DNA of 64,000 nt from positions 70,496,646-70,560,645 of the forward strand of contig CM037585.1 in NCBI GenBank assembly GCA_021018995.1. The letters run 5' to 3'. The translations under genes and the position numbers were made by a program. Positions 22,657-33,071 of the stretch are shown in pieces. The notes beneath the pieces were generated by a model that saw only the letters and a program-made list of their open reading frames with translations, did no database searches and was not told where the DNA came from. This DNA is from Chloranthus sessilifolius (taxonomy: Eukaryota > Streptophyta > Magnoliopsida > Chloranthales > Chloranthaceae). Each line of letters begins with the position of its first letter. Position 1 is the stretch's first letter.

Positions 22657-23205
22657 TATACTCTGTCCACTCGAATGGTCACAGAGTATCCGATAGAGTC
22701 TGTCAAATCCCATTGATTAAACAAGAAATGCTAACCTAATCCAAAGGAGTGGACTGATCATTTCCCCAACCAATAGACCAGATCAGGCCATAAATATTAT
22801 TGCAGACACTATGTAATGCCAGTGCTACAAGCTCCCTAGATCTGTGTACAGATCTGGCTGACATCCATAGGTATTCCAACTCATAAAATCCTATGTGCAT
22901 TGCCAAGGGCAACAGCTCAATGTGCCCACACAAAGGACCAGCAACAGGTTGAATAAGGATTTAGATTCAGCTGGTCATTACTACAAAAGGCCTGCAATGA
23001 CTCAGTCTCAAGCTGTAATTACTACAAAGAAATCAGATCTAACATCTAATATCGGTCAAGTAAAACAGAGGGAGCCAGTTCTTGCACAAACCTCCTCACA
23101 AGGTTCTAGAAGCTCATGTGCAGAGGAGAAGAATCCTTCTCAGACATATGGCTAGACACCACCTTAGGGTTATACTCTATCCACTCAAATGGTGAAAGGG
23201 TATCC
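22657..23205 (-). repeat. Two copies of the conserved Athila LTR hairpin module (5' LTR)
   Basis: Copy at 22657-22691 is the cleanest: arms ATACTCTGT and ACAGAGTAT are perfectly complementary over nine bases, with an inner CCA/TGG pair. The copy at 23171-23205 is degenerate. The module at 22657 ends about 540-575 bases from the LTR 3' end. Confidence 0.7.
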
Positions 23206-23736
23206 AATAGGTCTGTCCATACCACAGAGATCTGAGAAAGAACATGTAAACTGCTACTGCCACCATGGAGTCCCTGAGCTACGAGCTCTCCAAATCTAGC
23301 TACCGATTCGGCTTGCTATCCTTGGGTCTATTAAACCAAGGGAAATCAGATGGTAAATAATAGATCAACTAGAAACTGAATGGGCTAGTCCCAAAGCATG
23401 GATCCTATAGACATCTAAGGAAACCATAAGAACTGTAGATTTAATTAGTCATTAAAATAACAATCTATTGATAAAAGCAAAAATTATAATGAATTGTCTC
23501 AAGGCTGCAGCCTATACTCAACTGCTCATCCAAAAGATCCCAATGTATACAAATCCTATTACAAAACTAAAATAAAACTAAATCTAGCTGCTTAAAAAAG
23601 GATTAGCTATCCAATACTGGGCTAAGAGAGAAGAAAAATAAGAAAAAGAGATGATCAAACACTAACCCTAGCCCGCTGAAGCTCTCAGCCGACAAAGGAT
23701 GATGGAAAGATGAAAATACTAAACTCTAAGTATAAC

Positions 23737-23744
23737 CTATATAC
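23737..23744 (-). promoter_or_regulatory. TATA-like element of the Athila LTR promoter
   Basis: GTATATAG on the minus strand; the equivalent site in the other LTR is GTATATAAG at 11845-11853. The position, roughly in the middle of the LTR and downstream of the CpG-rich segment, fits a U3 promoter. Confidence 0.45.
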
Positions 23745-24803
23745 TCTGTCCATAAGGCCTTGGTTCAAATAGATTAACCCTAATTTTTCCAACAGACGTG
23801 GCACTGTTACAACCCTTGAATGCCTTGAGATGTGCACCTCAAAATCCGTGCCTCAGGAAGTGTGCCCTAACCTTAGGAAATTCTTAAAAGGTCCTTGAGT
23901 TAAACTAAGAAGTAGAGATCCCAATCTTTGCGGGGCTGGCATCTGCATTATTTCACTCATGCAGTGGTAGAGCCTTCGCAGAGGAGCATTTAGCTCAGGA
24001 GGATTGTTCACTCACGCGATAGATTCTCAGTTGATCGCGTAACTACTTTGTGTTGTAATGCTGTCGTGAAGGTGAATTGAAATGCCTAGATTTCTCATGT
24101 AGTAGAGCTTCAGAAGTTCTCTCTCGCTGGATACTCACACAGGTAGGCTCCTGCGCTCATGTAGTAACTGGTTCGGCTTCAGAGTGCACGAGGGTTGCGC
24201 GAGGAAAATTTTAGGCATCTCTCTCTTTCAGGGCTTCTCGAGAACTCCGCGAGGTGACAAATTGTTCTTCATCTATATGGACTCGCTATGTTTTGCACGC
24301 AACTGCTTTAAGGCTCGATCTCCGTGAGAGTTTCGCGAGCACAAATTTAAAGGGTTTTAAGACGCGATATTTTCGCGATTTCTTTATTACTCTCCTCTTG
24401 ACTGCGAGTCCTATCTGCGTGAGGGCAGCTTCCACTGCATCTGTAGCTCCTCAAGAGAGCTCCTCAACTCTGCGAGGTGAGTCTTTTGATCCTCTTATGC
24501 ATTACACTTACTGCTGTTGCAGCTTCCTCTATTCTCATCTAACTTTTTTCATCTGCTAGGCTTTTGGTCAATGATGCCCAATAAATGAGTCACCGTGGTG
24601 AGCACTACTAGGGTGTTCCATTAGACTTTGGCTCAGCTATCATCTTTGCATATATTCTCTCTCTTCTTTGGACCAATAAGCAGGGATTTTATATTAAGCT
24701 GCACAATTTATTGCTAACTACAGAACACACCTAACAAATGATTATTAGTCTTCTTTAAGGTCCATCAAAGGCTAGGTTAAGAGGTACAAAGTGGTACTTT
24801 TCA

Positions 24804-26474
24804 GTGAATTGGAGGATGCCTTGTGGTAAATAGCTGACGGCTGGGTGCAACTAAACCTGTTTGAAAGAGAATAGCTTATTCTATTCACATGCAGTTGGTA
24901 CTTCTAGAGGACGTATATTTATGGGAGGCACATCAACTCCCCCTGATTTAAATTGAATTCCTCTAGAACTTGTCCAACTATCGACTCACCCGCAATAAAA
25001 ACCTGTAACATATTTCTATAATTTAATATTAGAGAGTACTCTACGATCTACGATGTATGAAAGTGCAATCAATCATAAAGTCTCTTTTGTCATTTCGCAA
25101 TCACATTAAGCGTATGGATTTATGATTTCTTGTGATTTATAGAATTAAATCATAGTGAGTATGATTTGAAGCGTCATAGTATCTCATTTTCGTTCTATAG
25201 AATTGCAAATGACAATTCTGGGGAGCAGGCGATTCCATTGATCGATCTTATCAGTTGCATTGGAATTTGAATGCATTTAATTCATAGAGGAAGCGGACAC
25301 GCATCACATTCAATATCCCCACGTGCTAACTACTCAAGCCTATGAGCCTATACCTTGGCATGTAAACCCTTCCCTTCCCCATAAAACCAACCTTCATCTT
25401 TCCAAAAACTCATCTCTTTCGTCTTCCTTTCATACCCTAAGCCTTATGGCGAAAGAACCTAACCAGAGCGATTTCAGTAAGCAACTTGATAGAATTCTTG
25501 AAATACACAAAACTGAGCACCTGGCTACGATACAAAGGGTAGAAGATCTGAAGCACCAGCAACCTGCACCAAATGTTGAATCATCCATCGAAACTACCCT
25601 TTACCCTAAACCTAACCCAAATCCAAAACCATATTGCAAGAACGCATTTTCTGCCACTTTTTAACCTTTATACCATCACAACCCACCTCGAATGCGAGCT
25701 CCTAAATGATGACATGGGTTGAGCCGTCCCTCACCACCCTTCTCCATTGCTTATCTTCTCCCACTGCTTGTGTTACAATCTCTTCATAGAATCCTTATAA
25801 GGGAGCAATATACGTAAGGGTGATTTTGAGATGTGTTCACTTCTCCATGCTTCACAGAATCTCTACTATGGCAGTGCATTTCTTCTAAGGAAGACTTGTG
25901 TTGTGCTCTATTCGAGGGTGATAAAGAAGGGCACAGGGAAGTGTTTCGACAGCTCTTGGAGTAGCGACCCTGCCAAGGTGTGGATACTCCTTTGGTAGGA
26001 AGGAATGAGAGACTCTAATTAACGATGGATAGAAACCGAGGACCGATCTTTATCGAAGATATCGGACATTGCTGCCAATATCATCGATATTGTGTCTAGA
26101 TCTTTTTTCTTAGGTTTATACTTTTATATAATTAGTTTTTATTTTTTTTCTTTAGATCATTGTAAATATTCAGTTAATATATAATGTTTTCTTTTGACTA
26201 ACTTTCTTCTTCACTAACTGTGTAATTATTACTAACTTTCTTTAATTTTTGTTATTTATATCACTGAGAATCAAACAGATGTGTTTTCCTCAAGTTTGAG
26301 GGACATTCTTTACAAAAATTTTCTCACATCCGGTAAACAATCAGTCTTATCAGTAATTTTTAGGTAAATAATATTTAAGTGTCCCCTATTTTTATGCCAA
26401 TGAGGGCATTGTCCGACTTAAATTTGAGGGGATACACAACTTCTTTGTATAGTAGTAGTTAATTAGTATATTAG
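24804..26474 (+). other. Retroelement 3' flank without recognisable domains
   Basis: The stretch between the minus-strand Athila and Tat elements. The phrase ATGGGAGGCACATC near 24924 and two phrases of the type CAAGTTTGAGGGAC (26290) and AATTTGAGGGGATAC (26423) resemble the post-pol untranslated region of Athila elements in plus orientation. It is therefore likely a piece of an outer plus-strand Athila. One frame, 25323-25664, is open for 113 codons and contains SLMAKEPNQSDFSKQLDRIL followed by a proline/asparagine-rich tail. The position after pol could fit an env-like ORF start, but I do not recognise it. 26040-26110 has AT-rich palindromic words built on ATATCGAT. Confidence 0.35.
26470..26474. 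other. Target-site duplication ATTAG, left copy
   Basis: ATTAG directly precedes the 3' LTR edge (TGTACAACC at 26475). The same five bases follow the 5' LTR edge at 45425-45429. This fixes the borders of the minus-strand Tat element. Confidence 0.85.
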
Positions 26475-27362
26475 TGTACAACCATGGGATTTTTGACGAT
26501 CCCGTCGCGATGATGTGCTCGCTAACGAAAAATATAGAGTCGCCACCTGGAGCTTTTGGTGTCCTGAAAACCTAGATCATTTTTATAAGCACCAAAGTGC
26601 CACAAATATGACTCTAAACCTGGTCTACGCCAAAGGCTCTTGGGTAGGGGCTTCGGTTATCAATTGGGAAGGTGTTAGGCACCCAATCAACCCGCTTGAC
26701 GCGGTCTCTACTAATGGCCAAAATAAAAACAATATAAAAGAAATGAAACAAGCTTCCTTTTGCCCAAATGGGTCTTAAATTCCTATTTGTGCCCCTTCCT
26801 ATAAAAAATTTGACGGCGTAACGGCACAAATGGGAGGATAGAGGAGAAACTGAGAAGGTAGAGGAATAGAACGGAGAGCCGGAGCTCTCGGGCCCTTGTT
26901 GCACCATGGTGGAGCCTTGCGTTGGCTTGCTTCGGTGAGTTTTTGAAGGCTTGTATGATGAGAAATGGGGTTCTAACAACTATGGCTTGATAGCTAACAG
27001 TTAGAAAGGGAAGGCTAAGGGGTAACACACCTCAAATCTAGAGCTTTTGTGTGAAATGCTAAAGTGTTTTTAGAGTTCTGAAATTTATATGGGAATGGTG
27101 CACTAGAGGAGAGAGAGAGAGAGAAGGGATTCCTTAATCTCTTAATTACAGATATTTTCAAGCCATTTGCAAGGGGGGGTGCCTCTCTATTTATAGGAAA
27201 AAGAGAGGTTAGGAGGGTTCTTAGAGGCTAATTGGGATTAGCATTTAGGTAATGATCCATCTAAGGTTTCCTAGGGTTTTTGGAGCCTTAAAAAATGTGA
27301 GAAGTTGCTCCAATGGTGGATGATAGGGTGAGGCTTTAAACCACTTAAGGGGTGACATAGTT
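26475..27362 (-). repeat. 3' LTR of the minus-strand Tat element, truncated
   Basis: Matches 43871-44755 base by base apart from scattered changes. Similarity stops after CCACTTAAGGGG, so roughly the first 670 bases of the LTR (most of U3) and the polypurine tract are missing. A TATA box (TATAAATAG, minus strand) is retained at 27187-27195. A GA microsatellite lies at 27112-27124. Confidence 0.8.
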
Positions 27363-27399
27363 ATGGGGCATGGGCTAGGGTATACTACCTGCGGGAGCA

Positions 27400-28440
27400 G
27401 GTAGTGGACTAGTACCATGGCTATCATGCCATACCTATGGACCCTTCTGTGGATGTTTTGGACCCTGTTGGCAGCATTGAGGAGCTCACAGCAGCTTTCC
27501 CTAGCAATGAGCTCCCTATCAATGCCCTCCTTGTTCTCAGAGACTATCATATATGGTACGAGTGCCTACCGTATCGGTTCATCTTGCCGCGCTTCGTCCC
27601 TAGCACAAATTTTCTTGCATTTGGTGGTCCACATGGTCGGGTAATTCTCCTTTCCTTTTTTAGATTAGATTAGTCCCCCTTTTATTTTAATTCAGCCCTT
27701 GTTCCTTCTGAGCGGATTTTGATTTTGTTCATAGTTTGCTCAAGGGGATGACTCGGATGATGGAGGTGGAACGGCGGTAGGGACCGCAGATACTTCAGGG
27801 GCAGGTCCTTCTGGTGTTAGCCCTTCTAGCATGGGTACCTTGGGTGAGGGTTCTTCCGGAGCTGGTTTGTTGGGTACCTCTCATGTTGGTACCCCTAGTG
27901 GTGATCCGCTCGTGGTCTATGGGACTTTCCGAAGCCTTCATGATAGCTTTCTCTCAGACCTATGTGCCGATGTGGATAAGCATGCGTGCATCTCCTCTGA
28001 AGCGGCCTGGGCCCTCCTCCTTAGGTGATACCAGGGGTAAGCCTTCTTACGATCATTCTTCCTTTGTCCCGACTTCCTTGGTAAATGCATGTATTTTGTA
28101 ATTGCCCTGGTAACTGACATCCTATCCCCCTGAATGTAGAATTTTGACTTAGTTATGGAGTTCGCGGTGTATCATCATAACATCTCGGAGCTTCGGGATG
28201 TGGAGGTGGTGAATATCCTGCCGCTCAGCTTGTCTTAATGGTTCCACTATCCTTGGTTCCTCGGTTGATCCTGATTTCTGACTTTGATTATGACTTGCAG
28301 CGTGCATGTGCCAAGGAGTCGCAATCTTTGCTTAGCAGTATTTCCCAGGCATGGTCCTGGGTGGGAGAAATGTGAACTTACCAGGGCTCCTCACGTCGGT
28401 GGAAGAAGTCAAAGGGCGCCAGCAAGGATTAGGCTATAGT
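27400..28440 (+). pseudogene. Antisense coding relic with intron-like gaps; possible plant-mobile-domain remnant
   Basis: Three plus-strand coding-like pieces. 27437-27640 reads VLRDYHIWYECLPYRFILP and ends FGGPHGR just before GTAATT. 27742-28025 is Gly/Ser-rich, then VVYGTFRSLHDSFLSDLCAD, and stops at 28026. 28140-28240 reads DLVMEFAVYHHN and ELRDVEVVNILPLSLS. GT and AG bases flank the gaps, as in a spliced gene. The YxxWY...RFI pattern is reminiscent of the C-terminal part of plant mobile domain proteins, but this is weak. It sits between the truncated 3' LTR and the DUF7745-type ORF, same strand as the latter. It could be the 3' exons of a second antisense gene or captured host sequence. 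Confidence 0.35.
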
Positions 28441-28856
28441 TCTGCACTTTGAACAATTCAAACATTTTAGCACTTTTTTGGGTATTTTTGAAATGTTTTA
28501 AATAGATTGTGATGGATTATTGTGGTATTTTTGATGATTTTTCTGCTTGGACATGTTTAGCGCTATTCCTTTGATTGCATGTTATCACTTTTCTTGTATA
28601 CATCCGACTATTTACAGGATGATCTTGGTGATTGCTCATGAAAATGGCCCTTGAGGTCGCCTGTCTGGGTGTGGGTTTCTCCTGCACCAAAAGGTCAAAC
28701 CTTTTTTAGAGTTGGGTGCCCTTTCAATTTTCATGTTTGAATGTTTGCATATCATGAAGTAGGTGAATCGGGTCAACTACCAAAGGGGGCCAGCAAAGGC
28801 TCTCGAAAAAAATCACCAATTCAGCTTAGAAAGGCACAAAGGAGGCAGTTTTGTGC

Positions 28857-28927
28857 TGGCGCAACTATTAGTTGCACCAAGCATAAATAGGGGACAATTT
28901 GTACTGGCGCAACTAATAGTTGCACCA
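28857..28927 (+). promoter_or_regulatory. Two TGGCGCAACTA dyads flanking a TATA-like site upstream of the antisense ORF
   Basis: Dyads at 28857-28879 and 28905-28927, 48 bases apart, with CATAAATAGG between them (about 28882). They lie 60-130 bases upstream of the DUF7745-type reading frame. The same dyad occurs in Tat LTR U3 and in the leader before gag, so these may be promoter elements of the antisense transcription unit. That role is inference. Confidence 0.5.
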
Positions 28928-28989
28928 GTTTCGGTCTAGGGAGCTGTGGGGCCTTATATGCCTGAGTCAGCCCAAATTCCCTCTTTTCT

Positions 28990-30587
28990 TTCTGACTTGG
29001 CCTTTTTTGGTGATTTATTTTTGCTTCCCAAGGGCGGGTCCATCAACATACATTGAATTTTATATTCTTGAAATATCTTTGTACGTCTATGGACCCGCTT
29101 TCCAATCCTCCCTTACATGGAGGGCTTGGGACCAATTTACCCCTCTCTTTGGGCTTGGGGCCCAATTTTCTCAAAAGTTGGCATGGTAGTTTGAACGAGA
29201 GTGAGCTCGTCAAATTTGAGAGGCTCGGGCTATCAGGTCTTCCCCTCTTCCTTGAGGTTCCTCTATGGTGGGACCTACTTCATGCGACAACTTCATTTTG
29301 GAATGCAAATGCTCATGTGTTCTGTTTTGGGAAGCGGGAGCTAACTCCCACTCTTGAGGAGCTATCCAATTTATCCAGTTTGAAGCTTCATAGAGGCCTC
29401 GCAAGAGTCAAGCCGAAGTCGGGCTACTCCAAATCCATTCATCTTACCCTCGGTTTGAAGAAATTCGAATCCGAGAAAAGTTTCATTGGGGGGCCCACAA
29501 GGTGTTCGATCAAATTCCTCAAAGAACTTTTCAGTGACGAAAGTCTTCAAAAATTGCCGATTAGGAACACCTTCAACGTTAAAGCCTTTGCTCTCAGTAT
29601 CGTTTAAGAAGTCCTTTTACTTACTGGGGGAGAGAGCTTCTCTCTAGCTCTTTATGATGTCTTGATTAAATTCGTAGAGGGCCGATCGGTGATGTACCTG
29701 GTCCTCGCTGAATTATATCGGCGCCTTGACGTGTTTGCTCTGGGTAAGGCGGAGAACCTCAGGGGATGCCCCCTACTGCTTTAGGTCTTGTTGGGTGAGC
29801 ATCTCGCTATCTTGGGGCCTGTGTCACGCTTTTATCTTGCCTAAGGTGAGGCTACTCGATGCTTTTTGGGTAGGTGTCACCTACTTTCTTATGGCGACTC
29901 GTCAGCTTTGAAGCTTTGGTTGATCGATGCTAAGCTGATATGGAGGCTTCCTTGGTTGGACCAAGCCTTTACCATAGTTCATTCCAGAGACCATGAGGGC
30001 ATCACCCTCCTAGGATTGACTAGTAGCACGTTCTATTTCCCAATTCGGGCATTGCGTCAGTTTGGTTGCTCTCAGTAGGTGCCTTTTGAGATAAAGCCCC
30101 CTCTATGTGACTTGATCTTTTCTAGGGGTCCTCCGAGGATATAGATCAGATTGCTGCTCTTTGGGAGACATGTCAATCAACGCTGATGTGTGATATGGAG
30201 AAGGGAGAACTAGTTCAGTCTTCCCCTGAGTATGAGGCTTGGTTATTGGCTGAGTAGCTTACTGTCGATCATCTGGATAAGCCAAAGAGTGTTGATATCG
30301 TAGGCCCCTGGCCTAAGAAGGAGAAGGCACTCTGAGCCCGCATTGAGTTGTTGACCGATGAGAAGAGGGTCCTGCATGAGCTTTTAGCACAAGAAAAAGT
30401 TAGAGCAGGGATAGTAGAGAGCGAGGTCCTTCGTTTGAAGGGATCTTTGAGTGTTGCCCTTAAAGCCGCTGATGCTTCTCGGATAATGTATATGAGCCTG
30501 CATGGTCATTAGCTGATCGAGTGGAATGTTCGGGAGGATGGTTTTCGTGCTGAGATTAGTGCCTTGAAGCGCGAGCTGGGCTGTTGA
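28990..30587 (+). pseudogene. Antisense ORF of DUF7745 type, broken
   Basis: A protein family of unknown function common in plant genomes and often linked to retrotransposons. Motifs in order: LTPTLEELSNL preceded by FGKRE and a Trp-rich WWDLLHATTSFW (29250-29370); SIHLTLGLKKFESEK and FNVKAFALSIV (29430-29605); VEGRSVMYLVLAELYRRL (29675-29730); LLGEHLAIL (29790); WRLPWLDQAF (29940); and FPIRALRQFGCSQ (30040-30077), the family's hallmark end. A C-terminal Glu/Lys-rich coiled coil follows (EKRVLHELLAQEKVRAGI, 30360-30420) to 30587. Frame changes occur near 29050-29100, 29605, 29780 and 29860, with several stops. It runs opposite to gag-pol, between integrase and the 3' LTR. Family membership is recognised from motif order and could not be searched. 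Confidence 0.7.
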
Positions 30588-31893
30588 TTCCTTCCTGTAC
30601 ATAACTTTTTGTACAGATCAGATACATAGAAAAAGGGGCGTAAGAAGCCCCTTTACAGATACACATAACTTTTTGGTATACGTATTTTCTTTATGTTTTT
30701 TTTTTTCTGTTTTTGTAAAAAGAAAGAAAGAAAGCTAGACATGACACCGGCTATTTTCTAGGATGTGGTATAAGTGGTGCATTTGTAAAAAGGAAAATCT
30801 ATTATATTTATATAGACTTTCTGTCCTTTTTGTTTTGTGTGTTTTTTTTTTTTTTTTGGGTGTGGTGCCTTAATCATTGGGTGAGATCTTGGATCCTCTT
30901 TTGAGCATGGTCGAACCCCACCTTGAACTGAGTCAAACCTTTCTTCTTTCCTTGAGTCATACATTTGACAAAGCTGTTCTACAGAGGCAAATCTGGTCGG
31001 GGTCCGATTTGAACTAACATGAGCGGCCCAAAAAAAGGGGATCAGGGAGAGCAACAAAGGGGGCTCCTCAATCATCAATCTATCAATCAAATCAAACCTT
31101 TCTTTTTAATCTTTTTCTTTTAAAACTCTTTTACTCACAACGCCCAAGGTGGGTTCGTCACGCCCGATTTTGCCCTCTATTTACTCGTGGCGCCCTTTCG
31201 GGTTTTCACCACATCCATGGGTTTAGCTCTCTTACCCCAAGCGCCCTTTCAGGTTTTCACCTGGTCCGCACAAGCTCGCTATTTTTACCCGTAGTGCCCT
31301 TTCGAGTTTTCACTATGTCCATTTTCCTTTGAACTTGTATTTTTATTTTATTTTCTTTTCATTTCTTTTACTCTTTTTTTCAAGAAGCCATGACACAGAT
31401 GTTTATTCCATCATAGCCGGCTGGATGGGGTTCTGGTGTCGTCTCACAACTCGACTCATATTGACTTAACAAATACTACGACTGCTTGTGAACCTATAAA
31501 GAGGGCTTTCTTCAGGGTGTAGCTTGGCCATGGGTTAAATTAGGATTTGAAGGTATGTTGGGCTAAAAGGGTTTCCTTGATACGACTTCAGTTTTCTCAA
31601 CATACTTTCTTCCTTGAGGGTTTTACTGTACATGTCCCATGATTCTTCCATTTTTTCTTTTCCTTTACCTCATTTTAGGTAATCTCTTTTTGAGGTTTTT
31701 TTTTTTTGAATTTTTTTGGATTTTAATGGTAACTTTACTTCCCTTTTTTATATATGTACACACAATTTCTTTTAGGGAAGGGGTTTATTGAAAGAAAGGC
31801 TCAAGCTCAAAATGGGGTAGCAAAGGATATTATCATTTTTAGGGATGCTTTTTGGCTATTGTGCTTGGAATGATGGCCTCTTTTGGGTGGTTC
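30588..31893 (-). other. Spacer between the antisense ORF and integrase
   Basis: No coding potential. Contains homopolymer runs (30696-30707 and 30842-30858 are T-rich) and the hairpin array at 31186-31317. The whole stretch 31100-31800 is matched, in reverse complement, by 1-800 of the window, so it is a conserved part of this Tat family. Confidence 0.65.
31186..31317 (-). repeat. Three tandem GAAA-loop hairpins (Tat post-integrase region)
   Basis: Sense is the minus strand. Copies at 31290-31317, 31237-31264 and 31186-31213. Arms (sense): CATAGTG with CACTACG (one mismatch), CCAGGTG with CGCTTGG, TGTGGTG with CGCCACG. Inner stems close a GAAA loop in all three. Order and spacers match copies 1-3 at 402-531. 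Confidence 0.7.
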
Positions 31894-33070
31894 TTAAGCA
31901 ATCGCGTAGAACCAATCGGCATATCCAACAGTGATGGGCTCAGGAAGATGATCTCTATCCATGGTGGCAAGGCGGATGGCATATCCCGGTAGCACTTCTC
32001 GGACGGCGTAAGGTCCTTCCCAGTTCGGCTTGAACTTCCCTCTTAGATCGGTGTGGAGGGATGGAAAGATCTTCTTCAGTACTGTGTCTCCTACCTTCAG
32101 ATCTCGACCTCGAACACGTTTATTGTAAGCGTGTACGATTCGCCCCAGGTAAACTTGAGTATGACACAAGGCTAGGAGTCTCTTCTCATTTAGTAAATTC
32201 AACTATTCAAATCGAGATCTCTCTCTACTTCGGGTAGGCCTGATTCTATGAGGATTCAGAGCGAGGGTACTTCAACCTCTACCGGTAGGACGACCTTAGC
32301 TCCATACACATGATAGAATGGTATTGCCCCTGTAGTGATACGGATCAACGTTCTGTAGGTCGACAAAGCAAATGGCAGCATTTCACTCCAATCTCTGTAA
32401 GTGACGACCATCTTCTCTAGGATGCGAACTACTATCTTGTTCGCAGCCTCCACGACTCTATTAGTTTGAGGTCGATAAGGTGATGAGCGATGGTGCTTGA
32501 TTTTATATTGCTCGCAGAAGGCTCGGATGCGCTTATTCACAAAGTTTGTGCCATTGTCTGTGATGATGTCCTTGGGTAACAAATTGGCACACAATATTAC
32601 TCTTGAGAAATTTTTTGATGTGACTGGCCATGATGTTGGCATATGATGTTGCTTCTACTCACTTGGTGAAGTATTCAATGACGTCGAGGATGAATTGATG
32701 TCTGTTTGATGCTTTTAGATTAATCATTTCGACGACGTCAAGGCCCCAAGTAGCAAATGGACAAGGAGTGGTCATGCAATGAAGATCGATGGCCGGAGCA
32801 TGTATCAGACTGGAGTGTTCCTGCCACTTGTAGCATTATGAACATGGTTATAGCAATTCGATTCCATGGTGGTCCAAAAGTATCCCTGCCGCAAAATTTT
32901 CTTGGAGAGCATGTGACCGTTGACATGGGCACCGCATACCCCCTCATGGATCTCTTTCATAATATTGATCGTTTCACTTTCTGTAAAGCACCTGAGCAAG
33001 ATGTTATTATAGGATTGCTTGTAAAAGCATTCCCCACAAATGACGTAGCCTGTCGCTAGATGTTGAATGG
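31894..33070 (-). pseudogene. Tat integrase, broken
   Basis: On the minus strand from about 33065: region before the zinc finger, zinc-binding part around 32999-32740 (INIMKEIHEGVCGAHVNGHM, with the HHCC His residues), the core with IITDNGTNFVNKRI (second Asp) and the Glu in RPQTNRVVEAANKIV (32640-32400). The C-terminal part is 32202-31894 (HAYNKRVRGRDLKVGDTVL; PNWEGPYAVREVL). There is no chromodomain, as in the Tat lineage. Stops or shifts occur near 32800, 32660 and 32230, where the frame breaks between listed segments. In the family, Arg in QTNRVVEAAN is normally Gly. It follows the second RNase H and ends before the hairpin spacer. Confidence 0.85.
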
Positions 33071-33071
33071 C

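Larger units (their letters stand above)
10226..24803 (-). mobile_element. Nearly full-length Athila-lineage Ty3/gypsy retrotransposon (minus strand)
   Basis: About 14.6 kb with two LTRs of about 2.68 kb, a PBS of tRNA-Asp type, and gag, protease, RT, RNase H and integrase in the Ty3/gypsy order on the minus strand. The Athila assignment rests on the protease type (ALLDLGASVNLLPYSVYE), the integrase C-terminus (WDGPYTVIKATPSGAVEI) and the long LTRs. A 3.4-kb region without recognisable genes separates integrase from the 3' LTR. All coding parts carry stops. The LTRs differ visibly in both substitutions and small indels, so the insertion is not recent. No 5-bp TSD is seen: CTATA on the left, GTGAA on the right. 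Confidence 0.88.
22117..24803 (-). repeat. 5' LTR of the minus-strand Athila element
   Basis: About 2687 bp, ending next to the PBS. A TATA-like GTATATAG lies at 23737-23744 on the minus strand. Downstream of it in the transcript are two copies of the conserved hairpin module (23171-23205 and 22657-22691). A region rich in CTTCGCGAG-type words (23920-24480) lies in U3. The paired LTR at 10226-12899 shows many scattered differences. Confidence 0.87.
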
